Origin: CAZWVM01 sp964637705
GTDB taxonomy: Bacteria; UBA8481
Length of the DNA: 13,527 nucleotides
Direction of reading: 5' to 3'
Assembly (NCBI GenBank): GCA_964637705.1
Contig: CAZWVM010000094.1
Span: forward strand, 1 to 13,527
The translations under genes were made by a program, and so were the position numbers. A model generated the notes under the pieces. That model worked only from the letters and a program-made list of their open reading frames with translations, was not told the DNA's origin and did no database searches. Shown in pieces: positions 1 to 5,849 of this stretch (position 1 is the stretch's first letter; each line of letters opens with the position of its first letter).

Positions 1-160
1 GTGCCTTCTTCACCTTGGCCACGTACCAGTCCCGGGCCTTCCTCCAGACCGGTCCCCAGGCCACGCGCTGGGAACCGTCGGGCGTGGAGGAGATTCTCGC
101 AAGTTCGCGCAGGTCGGCGATGACGCGCTTGGCGTTCGGGGGGTCGAGCCGCTGGGACAT
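1..160 (-). CDS. M20-family Zn-dependent amidohydrolase (hydantoinase/carbamoylase type), N-terminal fragment
   Basis: Only the first 53 codons lie in the window; the rest runs off the left edge. The visible protein starts MSQRLDPPNAKRVIADLREL and continues with a pattern like ELARISSTPDGSQRVAWGPVWRKARDW. That pattern resembles the N-terminal helix and 'G-x-x-R-x-A-x-(T/G)-x-x-x-x-A-R-D-W' segment of N-carbamoyl-L-amino-acid hydrolases and allantoate amidohydrolases in peptidase family M20. The metal ligands are outside the window, so neither activity nor substrate can be assigned. The ATG at 160-158 is backed by a good Shine-Dalgarno sequence (GAGGTG, 6 nt upstream). It lies 60 bp downstream of the pabB-like stop on the same strand with no convincing terminator between them, so the two may share a transcript. 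Family call by eye from a short fragment: moderate confidence. Confidence 0.55.
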   Translation of the reverse strand, partial: MSQRLDPPNAKRVIADLRELARISSTPDGSQRVAWGPVWRKARDWYVAKVKKA

Positions 161-220
161 GGAGTTCACCTCACGGATGGAATGGTCTCATCTTACTCCT
201 GGCGGGAGAAGCCGCACAAT

Positions 221-1381
221 TCAATATTTCTCCGGGAGGAGCGCGGCATCCGAGAGGAACCTCGCCTTGAGCAGGCACTCGTCGTATTCCGCATCGGCGT
301 CGGACGCGACCGTGACGCCCGAGCCGACGCGCATCGACCAGCCGGACTCGTCGCATACGAGCGTGCGGATCGGGACCGAAAAGATCCAGTCGTCGCTCCC
401 TAGCGCGTAACCGATCGCGCCGCAGTAGACGCCTCGCGGCGAGGACTCGAGTTCCCTGATGATCTTCATCGTCGAGATCTTCGGGGCTCCGGTGACGGAG
501 CCGGAGGGAAAGAGGGCGCGCAGGGTTTCGGAAAGAGAGAGGTCGGCGCGGGGACGGCAGGAGACGGTGGAGGTCATCTGCCAGAGCGTGGGATAGCCCT
601 CGGTATCGCAGAGGGAATCGACGCGCACGTCCCGGCCGATGCGGCCGAGGTCGTTCCGCACGAGGTCGACGATCATGACGTTCTCGGCGCGATTCTTGGC
701 GTCCCCGGCCAGTTCCACGCCCAGGCGCGCGTCCTCGTCCGGAGTCCCCCCCCGCCTCGACGTGCCCTTCATGGGTTTCATCACGAGCCGACCTCCCGCG
801 AGCCGAAAGAAGAGTTCGGGGGAGAAGGAGAGAATCGAGAGATCCGGCCAGGACTGGAACGATGCGAAGGGTGTCGGCTGGCGCCGGCGAAGATGCGCGA
901 AGAGATCCGCCGGGCTCCCCTCCGCCTCCAGGTCCAGGCGGAACGTGAGGTTGACCTGGTAGGTCGCGCCGCTCAGGATGAACTCGTGGCCGGCCTCGAA
1001 GCGGGCGCGGTAGGCGTCGCGACTCCACTCGGGATGCGCGGCGAGCACGCGCGCTTCGCCGAGAGGCGCGCGCGCGGGATCAGGCTCGCGGCGGACCTCG
1101 CGGTACACGCCCCACCGGCCGAGAACGCCGCCGCCACGCGATTCGATCCCGTCGAATACCTCGTTCAACTCGTAGGAGAAATACCCCGCCCCGGGCCGGT
1201 CGGCTCGAATCGACTCGTCGATCGCGGCGAGCGCCTCGAGGGCGTTCGCGCGCGTCACGGTGATGATCTCCACGGGATCCGCGAAAAGGAGTCCCGGTTC
1301 CCCGCTTCCGTCTCCGGGAAAGAGGACCGTGCCCTGCCGGTCGCAGGCGTTTTCGAGATCGCGCAGGTCGTTCACGGTCAT
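221..1381 (-). CDS. pabB: Aminodeoxychorismate synthase component I (PabB-like chorismate-binding enzyme)
   Basis: 386 residues. Known role of the family: amination of chorismate to 4-amino-4-deoxychorismate for folate (p-aminobenzoate) synthesis, with ammonia from a PabA glutaminase. The chorismate-binding fold is clear: GATYQVNLTFRL at 138-149, FSPELFFR at 186-193, MKGTSRRG at 204-211, NRAENVMIVDLVRNDLGRI at about 230-248, and FPSGSVTGAPKISTM at 291-305. Lys205 in the MKGT motif is the residue that marks PabB (PIKGT) against anthranilate synthase (PIAGT). The N-terminal part has GYFSYELNE rather than a clear tryptophan-feedback LLES site, which also favours PabB. It is shorter than E. coli PabB (about 450 residues), lacking part of the N-terminal region, and has no fused PabC. 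No pabA is visible nearby. An in-frame TGA lies three codons upstream of the ATG at 1381, which fixes the start; the Shine-Dalgarno is weak. Confidence 0.88.
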   Translation of the reverse strand: MTVNDLRDLENACDRQGTVLFPGDGSGEPGLLFADPVEIITVTRANALEALAAIDESIRADRPGAGYFSYELNEVFDGIESRGGGVLGRWGVYREVRREPDPARAPLGEARVLAAHPEWSRDAYRARFEAGHEFILSGATYQVNLTFRLDLEAEGSPADLFAHLRRRQPTPFASFQSWPDLSILSFSPELFFRLAGGRLVMKPMKGTSRRGGTPDEDARLGVELAGDAKNRAENVMIVDLVRNDLGRIGRDVRVDSLCDTEGYPTLWQMTSTVSCRPRADLSLSETLRALFPSGSVTGAPKISTMKIIRELESSPRGVYCGAIGYALGSDDWIFSVPIRTLVCDESGWSMRVGSGVTVASDADAEYDECLLKARFLSDAALLPEKY

Positions 1382-1447
1382 GATGAATACTCACAATCGC
1401 CGTAAAAGGCAATTTTCTCGGATTCTCGGGTCGGGTTCGTGCCCGCG

Positions 1448-1453
1448 AGTATA
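1448..1453 (-). promoter_or_regulatory. Possible -10 box for the pabB-like gene
   Basis: On the minus strand TATACT (1453 down to 1448) matches five of six consensus -10 bases and would give a leader of about 60 nt for the gene starting at 1381. No convincing -35 box is seen at 16-18 bp, so this is a weak call. Confidence 0.25.
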
Positions 1454-1457
1454 CCCT

Positions 1458-1474
1458 TTGCTAATATTGCTAAT
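1458..1474 (+). repeat. Tandem 8-bp direct repeat TTGCTAAT upstream of promoter
   Basis: TTGCTAAT occurs twice, at 1458-1465 and 1467-1474, one base apart (period 9). It sits about 24-40 bp upstream of the -35 box of the cassette promoter, where an activator site or UP-like element could lie. Its function is inference; the repeat itself is directly visible. Confidence 0.4.
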
Positions 1475-1497
1475 GCGTTTTAGCTTGACTTTTAACC

Positions 1498-1527
1498 TTG
1501 ACAGGTCTCCCGCACGCGTACTAGAAT
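1498..1527 (+). promoter_or_regulatory. Sigma70-type promoter for the exported-protein cassette
   Basis: A perfect -35 box TTGACA (1498-1503) is followed by an 18-bp spacer and the -10 box TAGAAT (1522-1527, five of six consensus bases). Transcription would start near 1534, giving a leader of about 105 nt before the ATG at 1640. This is the best promoter match in the window and points at the three-gene exported cassette. A further TTGACT at 1485-1490 lacks a -10 at proper spacing. Confidence 0.65.
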
Positions 1528-1626
1528 GGGAATGGCTTCGCTGATGCATTCAGACGAGCACGGCCGAAATACCGGCGGCCCCGGGGGAGGGCGGGGGACG
1601 TCACGCGGTCCGGACTAAACCATTCC

Positions 1627-1633
1627 AGGGGGA
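1627..1633 (+). promoter_or_regulatory. Strong ribosome binding site AGGGGGA
   Basis: AGGGGGA lies 6 nt before the ATG at 1640 and fixes the start of the exported subunit-like protein. It is one of the strongest Shine-Dalgarno sites in the window; the two downstream genes of the cassette have weak or absent ones, which would favour high output of the first protein. Confidence 0.6.
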
Positions 1634-1639
1634 ATCACC

Positions 1640-2275
1640 ATGAAGAAGCTTACCCGTCTATTCGTCATGTTGCCGCTTGTCGCGGCCTTTTCCGTCAACG
1701 CGCACGCGTTTCTCGACGACCAGGACACGCTCGTCGCGTCCCTCAACGTCTCCGGTCTCGCCTCGATCAGTCTCCAGGCGAAGAACGTCTCCGACAACGC
1801 CAACGCCTCCTCCGTCGGCTTCACCCTGCCGGCGCCCGGCGAGACCCTCGTCCTGGCCCAGCAGTACGTCCAGGTCGCCTACCAGACGAACTTCGACAAC
1901 TGGTCGATCAAGACCTTCACCAACAGCGGCCGCACGAGCGACGGCGTGAATTTCTGGGGCGCTCTCATCGGCACCGACACCAACTACAAGATGTATATCC
2001 GCTGGAAGGTCACGGACATCGTCGCGACGCCGGCTCTCAACTCCGGCAACTGGGGCGACTGGACGCTCTACAAGGACGTGGCCGATCCGGACTATGACTA
2101 CGCCTCCGGCTACATCAACATCGCCAACGGCGGCGCCTGGGACGGCGGTTGGGCCAAGCTGGCCGACGGCACGAACTGCGCCTCGCCGATCAACGTCTAT
2201 CCGGCGGGAAGCACGCTGGGCCTGCCCCCGGGCACGTACCAGAACGTCCTGACCTTCGACCTCATCCACCTGTGA
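1640..2275 (+). CDS. Exported beta-rich protein, possibly a fimbrial-like structural subunit
   Basis: 211 residues. A clean Sec signal peptide (MKKLTRLF, then a hydrophobic core) ends at A-H-A, with cleavage predicted after residue 23. The mature protein, about 188 residues, starts FLDDQDTLVASLNVSG, an alternating hydrophobic stretch. It is rich in Asn, Asp, Trp, Tyr and Gly and looks like an all-beta sandwich. The end, PPGTYQNVLTFDLIHL, resembles the last strand of spore-coat-U/Csu-type pilins (GTYxDxLTVxV). There is only one Cys in the mature part (near residue 180), so no internal disulfide. I do not recognise a named family. The next gene encodes a PapD/Ig-like exported protein 26 bp downstream, and the third gene's product shares this mature N-terminal motif. 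The promoter and strong Shine-Dalgarno suggest it is the most expressed member. The structural-subunit role is inference; a secreted binding protein is an alternative. Confidence 0.6.
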   Translation: MKKLTRLFVMLPLVAAFSVNAHAFLDDQDTLVASLNVSGLASISLQAKNVSDNANASSVGFTLPAPGETLVLAQQYVQVAYQTNFDNWSIKTFTNSGRTSDGVNFWGALIGTDTNYKMYIRWKVTDIVATPALNSGNWGDWTLYKDVADPDYDYASGYINIANGGAWDGGWAKLADGTNCASPINVYPAGSTLGLPPGTYQNVLTFDLIHL

Positions 2276-2282
2276 CCTCCCC

Positions 2283-2301
2283 GAGACCTGCAACGGGTCT
2301 C
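2283..2301 (+). repeat. 6-bp inverted repeat just before the second cassette gene
   Basis: GAGACC (2283-2288) and GGTCTC (2296-2301) form a perfect 6-bp stem with a 7-nt loop, ending directly against the ATG at 2302. It would place the translation start region of the second gene beside a hairpin. No U-tract follows, so it is not a typical terminator. Confidence 0.4.
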
Positions 2302-3132
2302 ATGTCCACCCCAAAACGGGACCGGCGCCTCGTGCGCCGGTCCCCGAGGGGTCTGTGGTCCTCAGGGGCTACTGTCGTACTCTGTCTTTCCGGTCTCGCG
2401 ACGGCGGCTTTCATAGCGCCGCCGGCGCGGGCCGGAATCGAGGCTTCACCGGTCGTCATCGAGGCAACGGTCCCGCCCGACACCGTGCTGACGGGGGCCT
2501 GGCGGATCCGCAACCCCGACAGCCTGCCCACCCAGGTTACGACGTCACTGATCGCCTTCGACGACTACAACCGCGGCCGCCGCGACGCTCCGCCGCCGAA
2601 ATGGATCCGCATCGCGCCCGAGACCTTCACGCTCCGGGGCGGCGCTGAGACGAACGTCACCTACCGGCTGGAACTGCCTCCCGGGTCCCAGGGAGAGACC
2701 GTCGCGCTCGTCTTCTTTGTCGAGAAATCCCGCGGTCGCGGCACGCCCGTCGTGGGACGCCTCGGCACCGTCGTCTACGCCCTGGCCTCCGGCACGGCGC
2801 GACCGGCGCTCGCCGTCCGGAGCGTCCGCCTCCAGCAGGACTCCGCGTCGGGACAACTGCTCATCACGCTCGCCAATTACGGCAACGTCCACGTGAGGCC
2901 CCACGGTTCCATCGCCGTCCTCGGTCCCGACAACGCTCCCCTGCACGACCTCCAGATCCGGGCCGGCGCCCCGATCTTCCCCGGACGCGAGGAGGTATTC
3001 TTCTCGATGCCTCTTTCCGGCCCCCTGCCCGAGGGACGCTACCGGATCCGCTACGACTTCGAAGCCGGCCTCATCGACGGCCGCCGCGTCCCACCGCTCA
3101 GGGGCGACTCGGTCCTCGTCGTCAAGCGCTGA
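2302..3132 (+). CDS. Exported PapD/Ig-like periplasmic chaperone-like protein
   Basis: 276 residues from the ATG at 2302, 26 bp after the preceding stop; the frame is open further upstream, but that part overlaps the first gene and has no signal peptide. An Arg-rich n-region (about 1-19) and hydrophobic core lead to P-A-R-A, with cleavage predicted after residue 44. Domain 1 (about 46-166) has the pattern of fimbrial-chaperone-like Ig domains: WIRIAPETFTLRGGAETNVTYRL at about 101-123, then LPPGSQGETVALVFFV, and a closing strand GRLGTVVYALASGT. Domain 2 (about 168-276) is another beta-sandwich with ITLANYGNVHVRPHGSIAVL at 188-207. No usher is visible in the window. It could instead be a surface Ig-like protein of the DUF916/CARDB kind. 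A strong hairpin covers codons 6-15. The export call is firm; the chaperone role is inference. Confidence 0.6.
   Translation: MSTPKRDRRLVRRSPRGLWSSGATVVLCLSGLATAAFIAPPARAGIEASPVVIEATVPPDTVLTGAWRIRNPDSLPTQVTTSLIAFDDYNRGRRDAPPPKWIRIAPETFTLRGGAETNVTYRLELPPGSQGETVALVFFVEKSRGRGTPVVGRLGTVVYALASGTARPALAVRSVRLQQDSASGQLLITLANYGNVHVRPHGSIAVLGPDNAPLHDLQIRAGAPIFPGREEVFFSMPLSGPLPEGRYRIRYDFEAGLIDGRRVPPLRGDSVLVVKR
2318..2344 (+). repeat. Perfect 11-bp GC-rich hairpin at the 5' end of the second cassette gene
   Basis: GGGACCGGCGC (2318-2328), loop CTCGT, and GCGCCGGTCCC (2334-2344) form a perfect 11-bp stem. It covers codons 6-15 of the chaperone-like gene. No U-tract follows on the plus strand; on the minus strand the stem is followed by GTTTTGG, so it could act as a weak terminator for antisense transcription. 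On the plus strand it could block RNases or attenuate expression of the downstream genes relative to the first. Confidence 0.55.
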
Positions 3133-3183
3133 CGGACGGTCCGTGATGCGGGCCTCGTCCGGCGAATCCGAACCGGTTCCGCC

Positions 3184-4722
3184 ATGAAGCGACTGATCGT
3201 TCTCCTCTCCCTCATATTTCTCGTCGCTCGTCCCGCGACCGCCAGTGTCTTCGACGATCGAGCCACGATCCTCGCCTCCCTCGAGGTCACGGCCGCGGAT
3301 CCCCCGCGCTTCCTTGCCGCGTTCGCTCTCCCGCCGCACTGTCGGAACTCCGGAATGCCCGTCCTGCTCCTCGCCACGCTCGACAGGAGATTCCCCGTGC
3401 GCGAGGTCTGGATCGATCTCTCCGCCTGGGGCCGCGATTCCGCCGTCTTCAAGCCCTTCCCCGGCTCCGGGTCGCGCTGGTACGCCAGCCTGCGCGTCGA
3501 CTCCGCGGTCCCGCCCGGCCGTTACGATCTCCCCGTCTTCGCCCGCGACGTCGCGGGACTCGTCGGATCGGACTCGATACGGCTGACGGTGCACGAAAGC
3601 CTTCCCTCCTGGTGCCGCTTCGTGGCGCCGCGGGGCGAGGATTCGCGCACGCCGCTCGTGGGCGGACACGCGCTCTCGCTCCTGGCGCGCTCGACGCGCC
3701 CGCTCGCCGCCGTTCTCTTCGAGTACCGCCCGGTCCCCTCGGACACCTGGCTCCCCTGTCATCCCGTCGCTCGCGGCGGAGCGCCCGGTTCCAACGGACC
3801 GCGCCGCCTCGAGGGCGAGCGCCTCTCCGGCCTCGCCTGGGACCTGGCCGATCTTCCCGAGGCCGAGTACGAGGTGCGCGCGCGGGGCGTGGACGACGAC
3901 GGCGCGAGCGACCCGGATCCCGAGATCCTCCGCGTCCGCCTCGACTCGGCCGGCGCGACGATCCGGGAGACGCTCGCCGGCGACGCGCTCGTCCAGCGCC
4001 GGTTCTTCGCGAGGGCGGAAAGCGAGACGGCGACGCTCTTCGACGGCACCTGGCTCTTCGTCCCGCAGGGCGGCCTCGACACCGACGCCTGGATCCAGGT
4101 GACGACCTTCGCGTCGGCCCCGCCCGAGGCTCCTGCGCCCGGCGCGACGAGCGGGCTCATCGACCTCGGTTACTTCCGCCGCTTCGTGCGCGAGAACGGC
4201 CCCTCGTCCTTCGCGCGCCCCGTCATCATCGGCTTCTTCTGCCCCGGCCTCCCGCCCGGATCGCGCCCGGCCGTGTACCGCTTCGACCCGGCGCTCGGGA
4301 CGTGGGTGAAAGAGGAACACACCTTCTACGACGCGGAGGCGAGCACCGTCTACGCGCTCGTCGCCCACTTCACCGACTTCGCGGTCTTCGGGGCCGCGGC
4401 CGCCCCCTCCCTCAGGGACGTCATCGTCTACCCGAACCCGTTCGTGCCCTACGACGGCAACGCCCAGAACGGCGTGCCGTTCGTGCGCGGCGACAACGCG
4501 TCGGGCATCATCTTCGGGAACGTGACGGCGTCGGTCGACATCGAGATCTACAACGTCGCCGGGCGCCGGGTCGCGACGATCCATGCCGCGAATACGGGCG
4601 GCTCGGTCCAGTGGGACGCGCGCGGCGACGACATGACGGAGGTCGCCTCCGGGGTCTACATCGCGATCATCCGGTCGAACGCGGGCGAGATCGCGACGCG
4701 GAAGTTCATGATCATCCGTTGA
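3184..4722 (+). CDS. Exported multidomain beta protein with C-terminal FlgD-Ig / type-A-sorting-like domain
   Basis: 512 residues. The signal peptide MKRLIVLLSLIFLVARPATA is predicted to be cleaved after about residue 20. The mature start, VFDDRATILASLEVTA, matches that of the first cassette protein (FLDDQDTLVASLNVSG). Then come a putative Ig-like domain (about 50-137, ending DSIRLTVHE), a second Ig/FN3-like domain (about 150-255, YEVRARGVDDDGASDPDPE), and a region at about 270-403 ending HFTDFAVFG, which resembles domains found just before sorting signals in FCB-group surface proteins. The C-terminus (about 411-512) has YPNPFVPYDG, VDIEIYNVAGRRVATI, WDARGDDMTEVASGVYIAII and ATRKFMIIR, typical of FlgD-Ig / type IX secretion type-A sorting-like domains. 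It lies 51 bp after the chaperone-like gene and ends 10 bp from the convergent tsaD stop. No Shine-Dalgarno is obvious. A surface location is likely; the exact role (tip or anchor protein, adhesin) is inference. Confidence 0.7.
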   Translation: MKRLIVLLSLIFLVARPATASVFDDRATILASLEVTAADPPRFLAAFALPPHCRNSGMPVLLLATLDRRFPVREVWIDLSAWGRDSAVFKPFPGSGSRWYASLRVDSAVPPGRYDLPVFARDVAGLVGSDSIRLTVHESLPSWCRFVAPRGEDSRTPLVGGHALSLLARSTRPLAAVLFEYRPVPSDTWLPCHPVARGGAPGSNGPRRLEGERLSGLAWDLADLPEAEYEVRARGVDDDGASDPDPEILRVRLDSAGATIRETLAGDALVQRRFFARAESETATLFDGTWLFVPQGGLDTDAWIQVTTFASAPPEAPAPGATSGLIDLGYFRRFVRENGPSSFARPVIIGFFCPGLPPGSRPAVYRFDPALGTWVKEEHTFYDAEASTVYALVAHFTDFAVFGAAAAPSLRDVIVYPNPFVPYDGNAQNGVPFVRGDNASGIIFGNVTASVDIEIYNVAGRRVATIHAANTGGSVQWDARGDDMTEVASGVYIAIIRSNAGEIATRKFMIIR

Positions 4723-4732
4723 GCGAGGAGCG

Positions 4733-5722
4733 CTACTGGAGCTCCCAGGAGGCGAGGGCGGAGTCGGAGAGGTCCATGGGCCCCCGCCCGTAGGCGAGCG
4801 CCGCGGCGCCGATCATCGCCGCGTTGTCGGTGCAGTGGAGCGGCGAGGGAATCGCGATCTCGACGCTTCTCGTCCGCGCCATCGCCTCCATCTCACGTCT
4901 CAGCCGGGCATTCGCGGCCACGCCTCCCGCGAGAACGAGCCGCTTCTCGCCCGTCTCGTCCAGCGCCGCGGCGGTCTTCGCGACGAGGTTCTCCACGACC
5001 GCCGCCTCGAAGGACGCGGCGAGAGACGCGCGCGCCTCCTCCGTCATCGGCGGCTCCTTGGCGAGCCGGTTCCTCAGGGCGGTCTTCAGGCCGGAGAAGG
5101 AGAAGTCCCGCGAGTGCCTCATGAGAGGACCCGTGAGCCGTTCCACGGGCGCCCGTGCGGCGGCCGCAAGCCGCGCGAGCGCCGGCCCCCCGGGAAAGCC
5201 GAGTCCCAGGAGTCGCGCCGCCTTGTCGAAGGCCTCGCCCGCCGCGTCGTCGATCGTCCGGCTCCCCCGCTCGTAGACGCCGAAGCGCGGCACGCGGACG
5301 ATCTCCGTGTGCCCGCCCGAGACGACGAGGGCGAGGAAGGGCGGCTCCCAGTCGGGGCGGTCGAGAAGGACGGCGTGGATGTGGCCCGCGATGTGGTGCA
5401 CGGCGTGGACCGGGATGCCGCGCGCCCGGCCGAAGGCCTTGGCGAAGGCGACGCCGACGATGAGGCTGCCGACGAGGCCGGGGCCGCGCGTGACGGCGAC
5501 CGCGCGCGGCTCGACGCCCGCGCACGAGAGCGCCCGATCGACCAGCCCGGGCAGGGCCTGGAGATGGCTCCGCGAGGCGATCTCGGGCACCACCCCGCCG
5601 AAGCGCGCGTGCTCCTCCACCTGGGATCGGATCTCGTTCGCGCGCACGCGGTAGCCCGCGTCGACGACCGCGACCGCGGTCTCGTCGCAGGAGGTCTCGA
5701 TGGCGAGGATCGGGGTCAGCAC
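4733..5722 (-). CDS. tsaD: tRNA N6-adenosine threonylcarbamoyltransferase TsaD
   Basis: 329 residues, the usual length. TsaD transfers the threonylcarbamoyl group from threonylcarbamoyl-AMP to A37 of ANN-decoding tRNAs, working with TsaB and TsaE in the cytoplasm. The family motifs are complete: AIETSCDETAVAVVD at 7-21, HHIAGHIHA at 109-117 with metal ligands His110 and His114, VSGGHTEIV at 134-142, DDAAGEAFDKAARLLGLGFPGGP at 158-180, FSFSGLKTALRN, AGGVAANARLRREM, and CTDNAAMIG near the end with metal ligand Asp299. The start codon is GTG at 5722: no in-frame ATG lies between it and an upstream stop, and the protein begins as TsaD usually does. No Shine-Dalgarno is visible; the sequence just upstream is a CGATATTCGATT repeat patch. 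It is the last gene of a leftward run and converges on the exported cassette with a 10-bp gap. Confidence 0.97.
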   Translation of the reverse strand: MLTPILAIETSCDETAVAVVDAGYRVRANEIRSQVEEHARFGGVVPEIASRSHLQALPGLVDRALSCAGVEPRAVAVTRGPGLVGSLIVGVAFAKAFGRARGIPVHAVHHIAGHIHAVLLDRPDWEPPFLALVVSGGHTEIVRVPRFGVYERGSRTIDDAAGEAFDKAARLLGLGFPGGPALARLAAAARAPVERLTGPLMRHSRDFSFSGLKTALRNRLAKEPPMTEEARASLAASFEAAVVENLVAKTAAALDETGEKRLVLAGGVAANARLRREMEAMARTRSVEIAIPSPLHCTDNAAMIGAAALAYGRGPMDLSDSALASWELQ

Positions 5723-5733
5723 GAGCGAAAAAC

Positions 5734-5847
5734 CGATATTCGATTTGCGATGTTCGATATTCGATTCTCGATGGAAATACGATCCGGCGCCATCGCCCGT
5801 TCAAAATCGGAAATCCCAAATCGATAATCGCTCATCGCCAATCGCCG
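5734..5847. repeat. Short-word repeat patch between tsaD and the protease gene
   Basis: This gap holds two sub-patches. CGATATTCGATT occurs exactly at 5734-5745 and 5755-5766 (period 21) with further partial copies (TCGATT, CGATG). At 5803-5847 related ATCG words follow one another: AAATCGG, AAATCCC, AAATCGATAATCGC, TCATCGCC, AATCGCC. These resemble the simple intergenic word repeats common in genomes of uncultured bacteria; their function is unknown. The patch occupies the upstream region of tsaD, so it may be transcribed as its leader. Confidence 0.6.
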
Positions 5848-5849
5848 CT

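Larger units (their letters stand above)
1382..1639. other. Divergent intergenic control region
   Basis: This 258-bp stretch separates the leftward pabB-like gene from the rightward exported-protein cassette. It is markedly more AT-rich around 1451-1500 than its surroundings. It holds a strong rightward promoter, two short direct repeats (TTGCTAAT at 1458-1465 and 1467-1474; CTTGAC at 1484-1489 and 1497-1502), a possible leftward -10 box (TATACT, 1453-1448), and a GC-rich leader of about 105 nt before the ATG at 1640. I see no small gene in it. Confidence 0.6.

Noticed and set aside
1562..1580. Riboswitch or leader hairpin in the cassette 5' leader (GGCCG/CGGCC, 9-nt loop)
   Set aside because: A 5-bp GC stem is expected by chance in this composition, and no known riboswitch core is recognisable.
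2545..4584. 679-codon open frame on the minus strand, opposite the chaperone-like and sorting-domain genes
   Set aside because: The product is low-complexity (Arg, Glu, Gly, Asp) with no motif, and lies opposite two genes with clear signal peptides and domains. It is an artefact of GC-rich third positions.
4723..4732. Bidirectional terminator between the sorting-domain gene and tsaD
   Set aside because: The gap is only 10 bp and I see no stem with a U-tract; GGAGCTCC nearby is a short palindrome inside tsaD.
5734..5847. CRISPR array
   Set aside because: Repeat units are 5-12 bp with no spacer-repeat regularity and no cas genes nearby.
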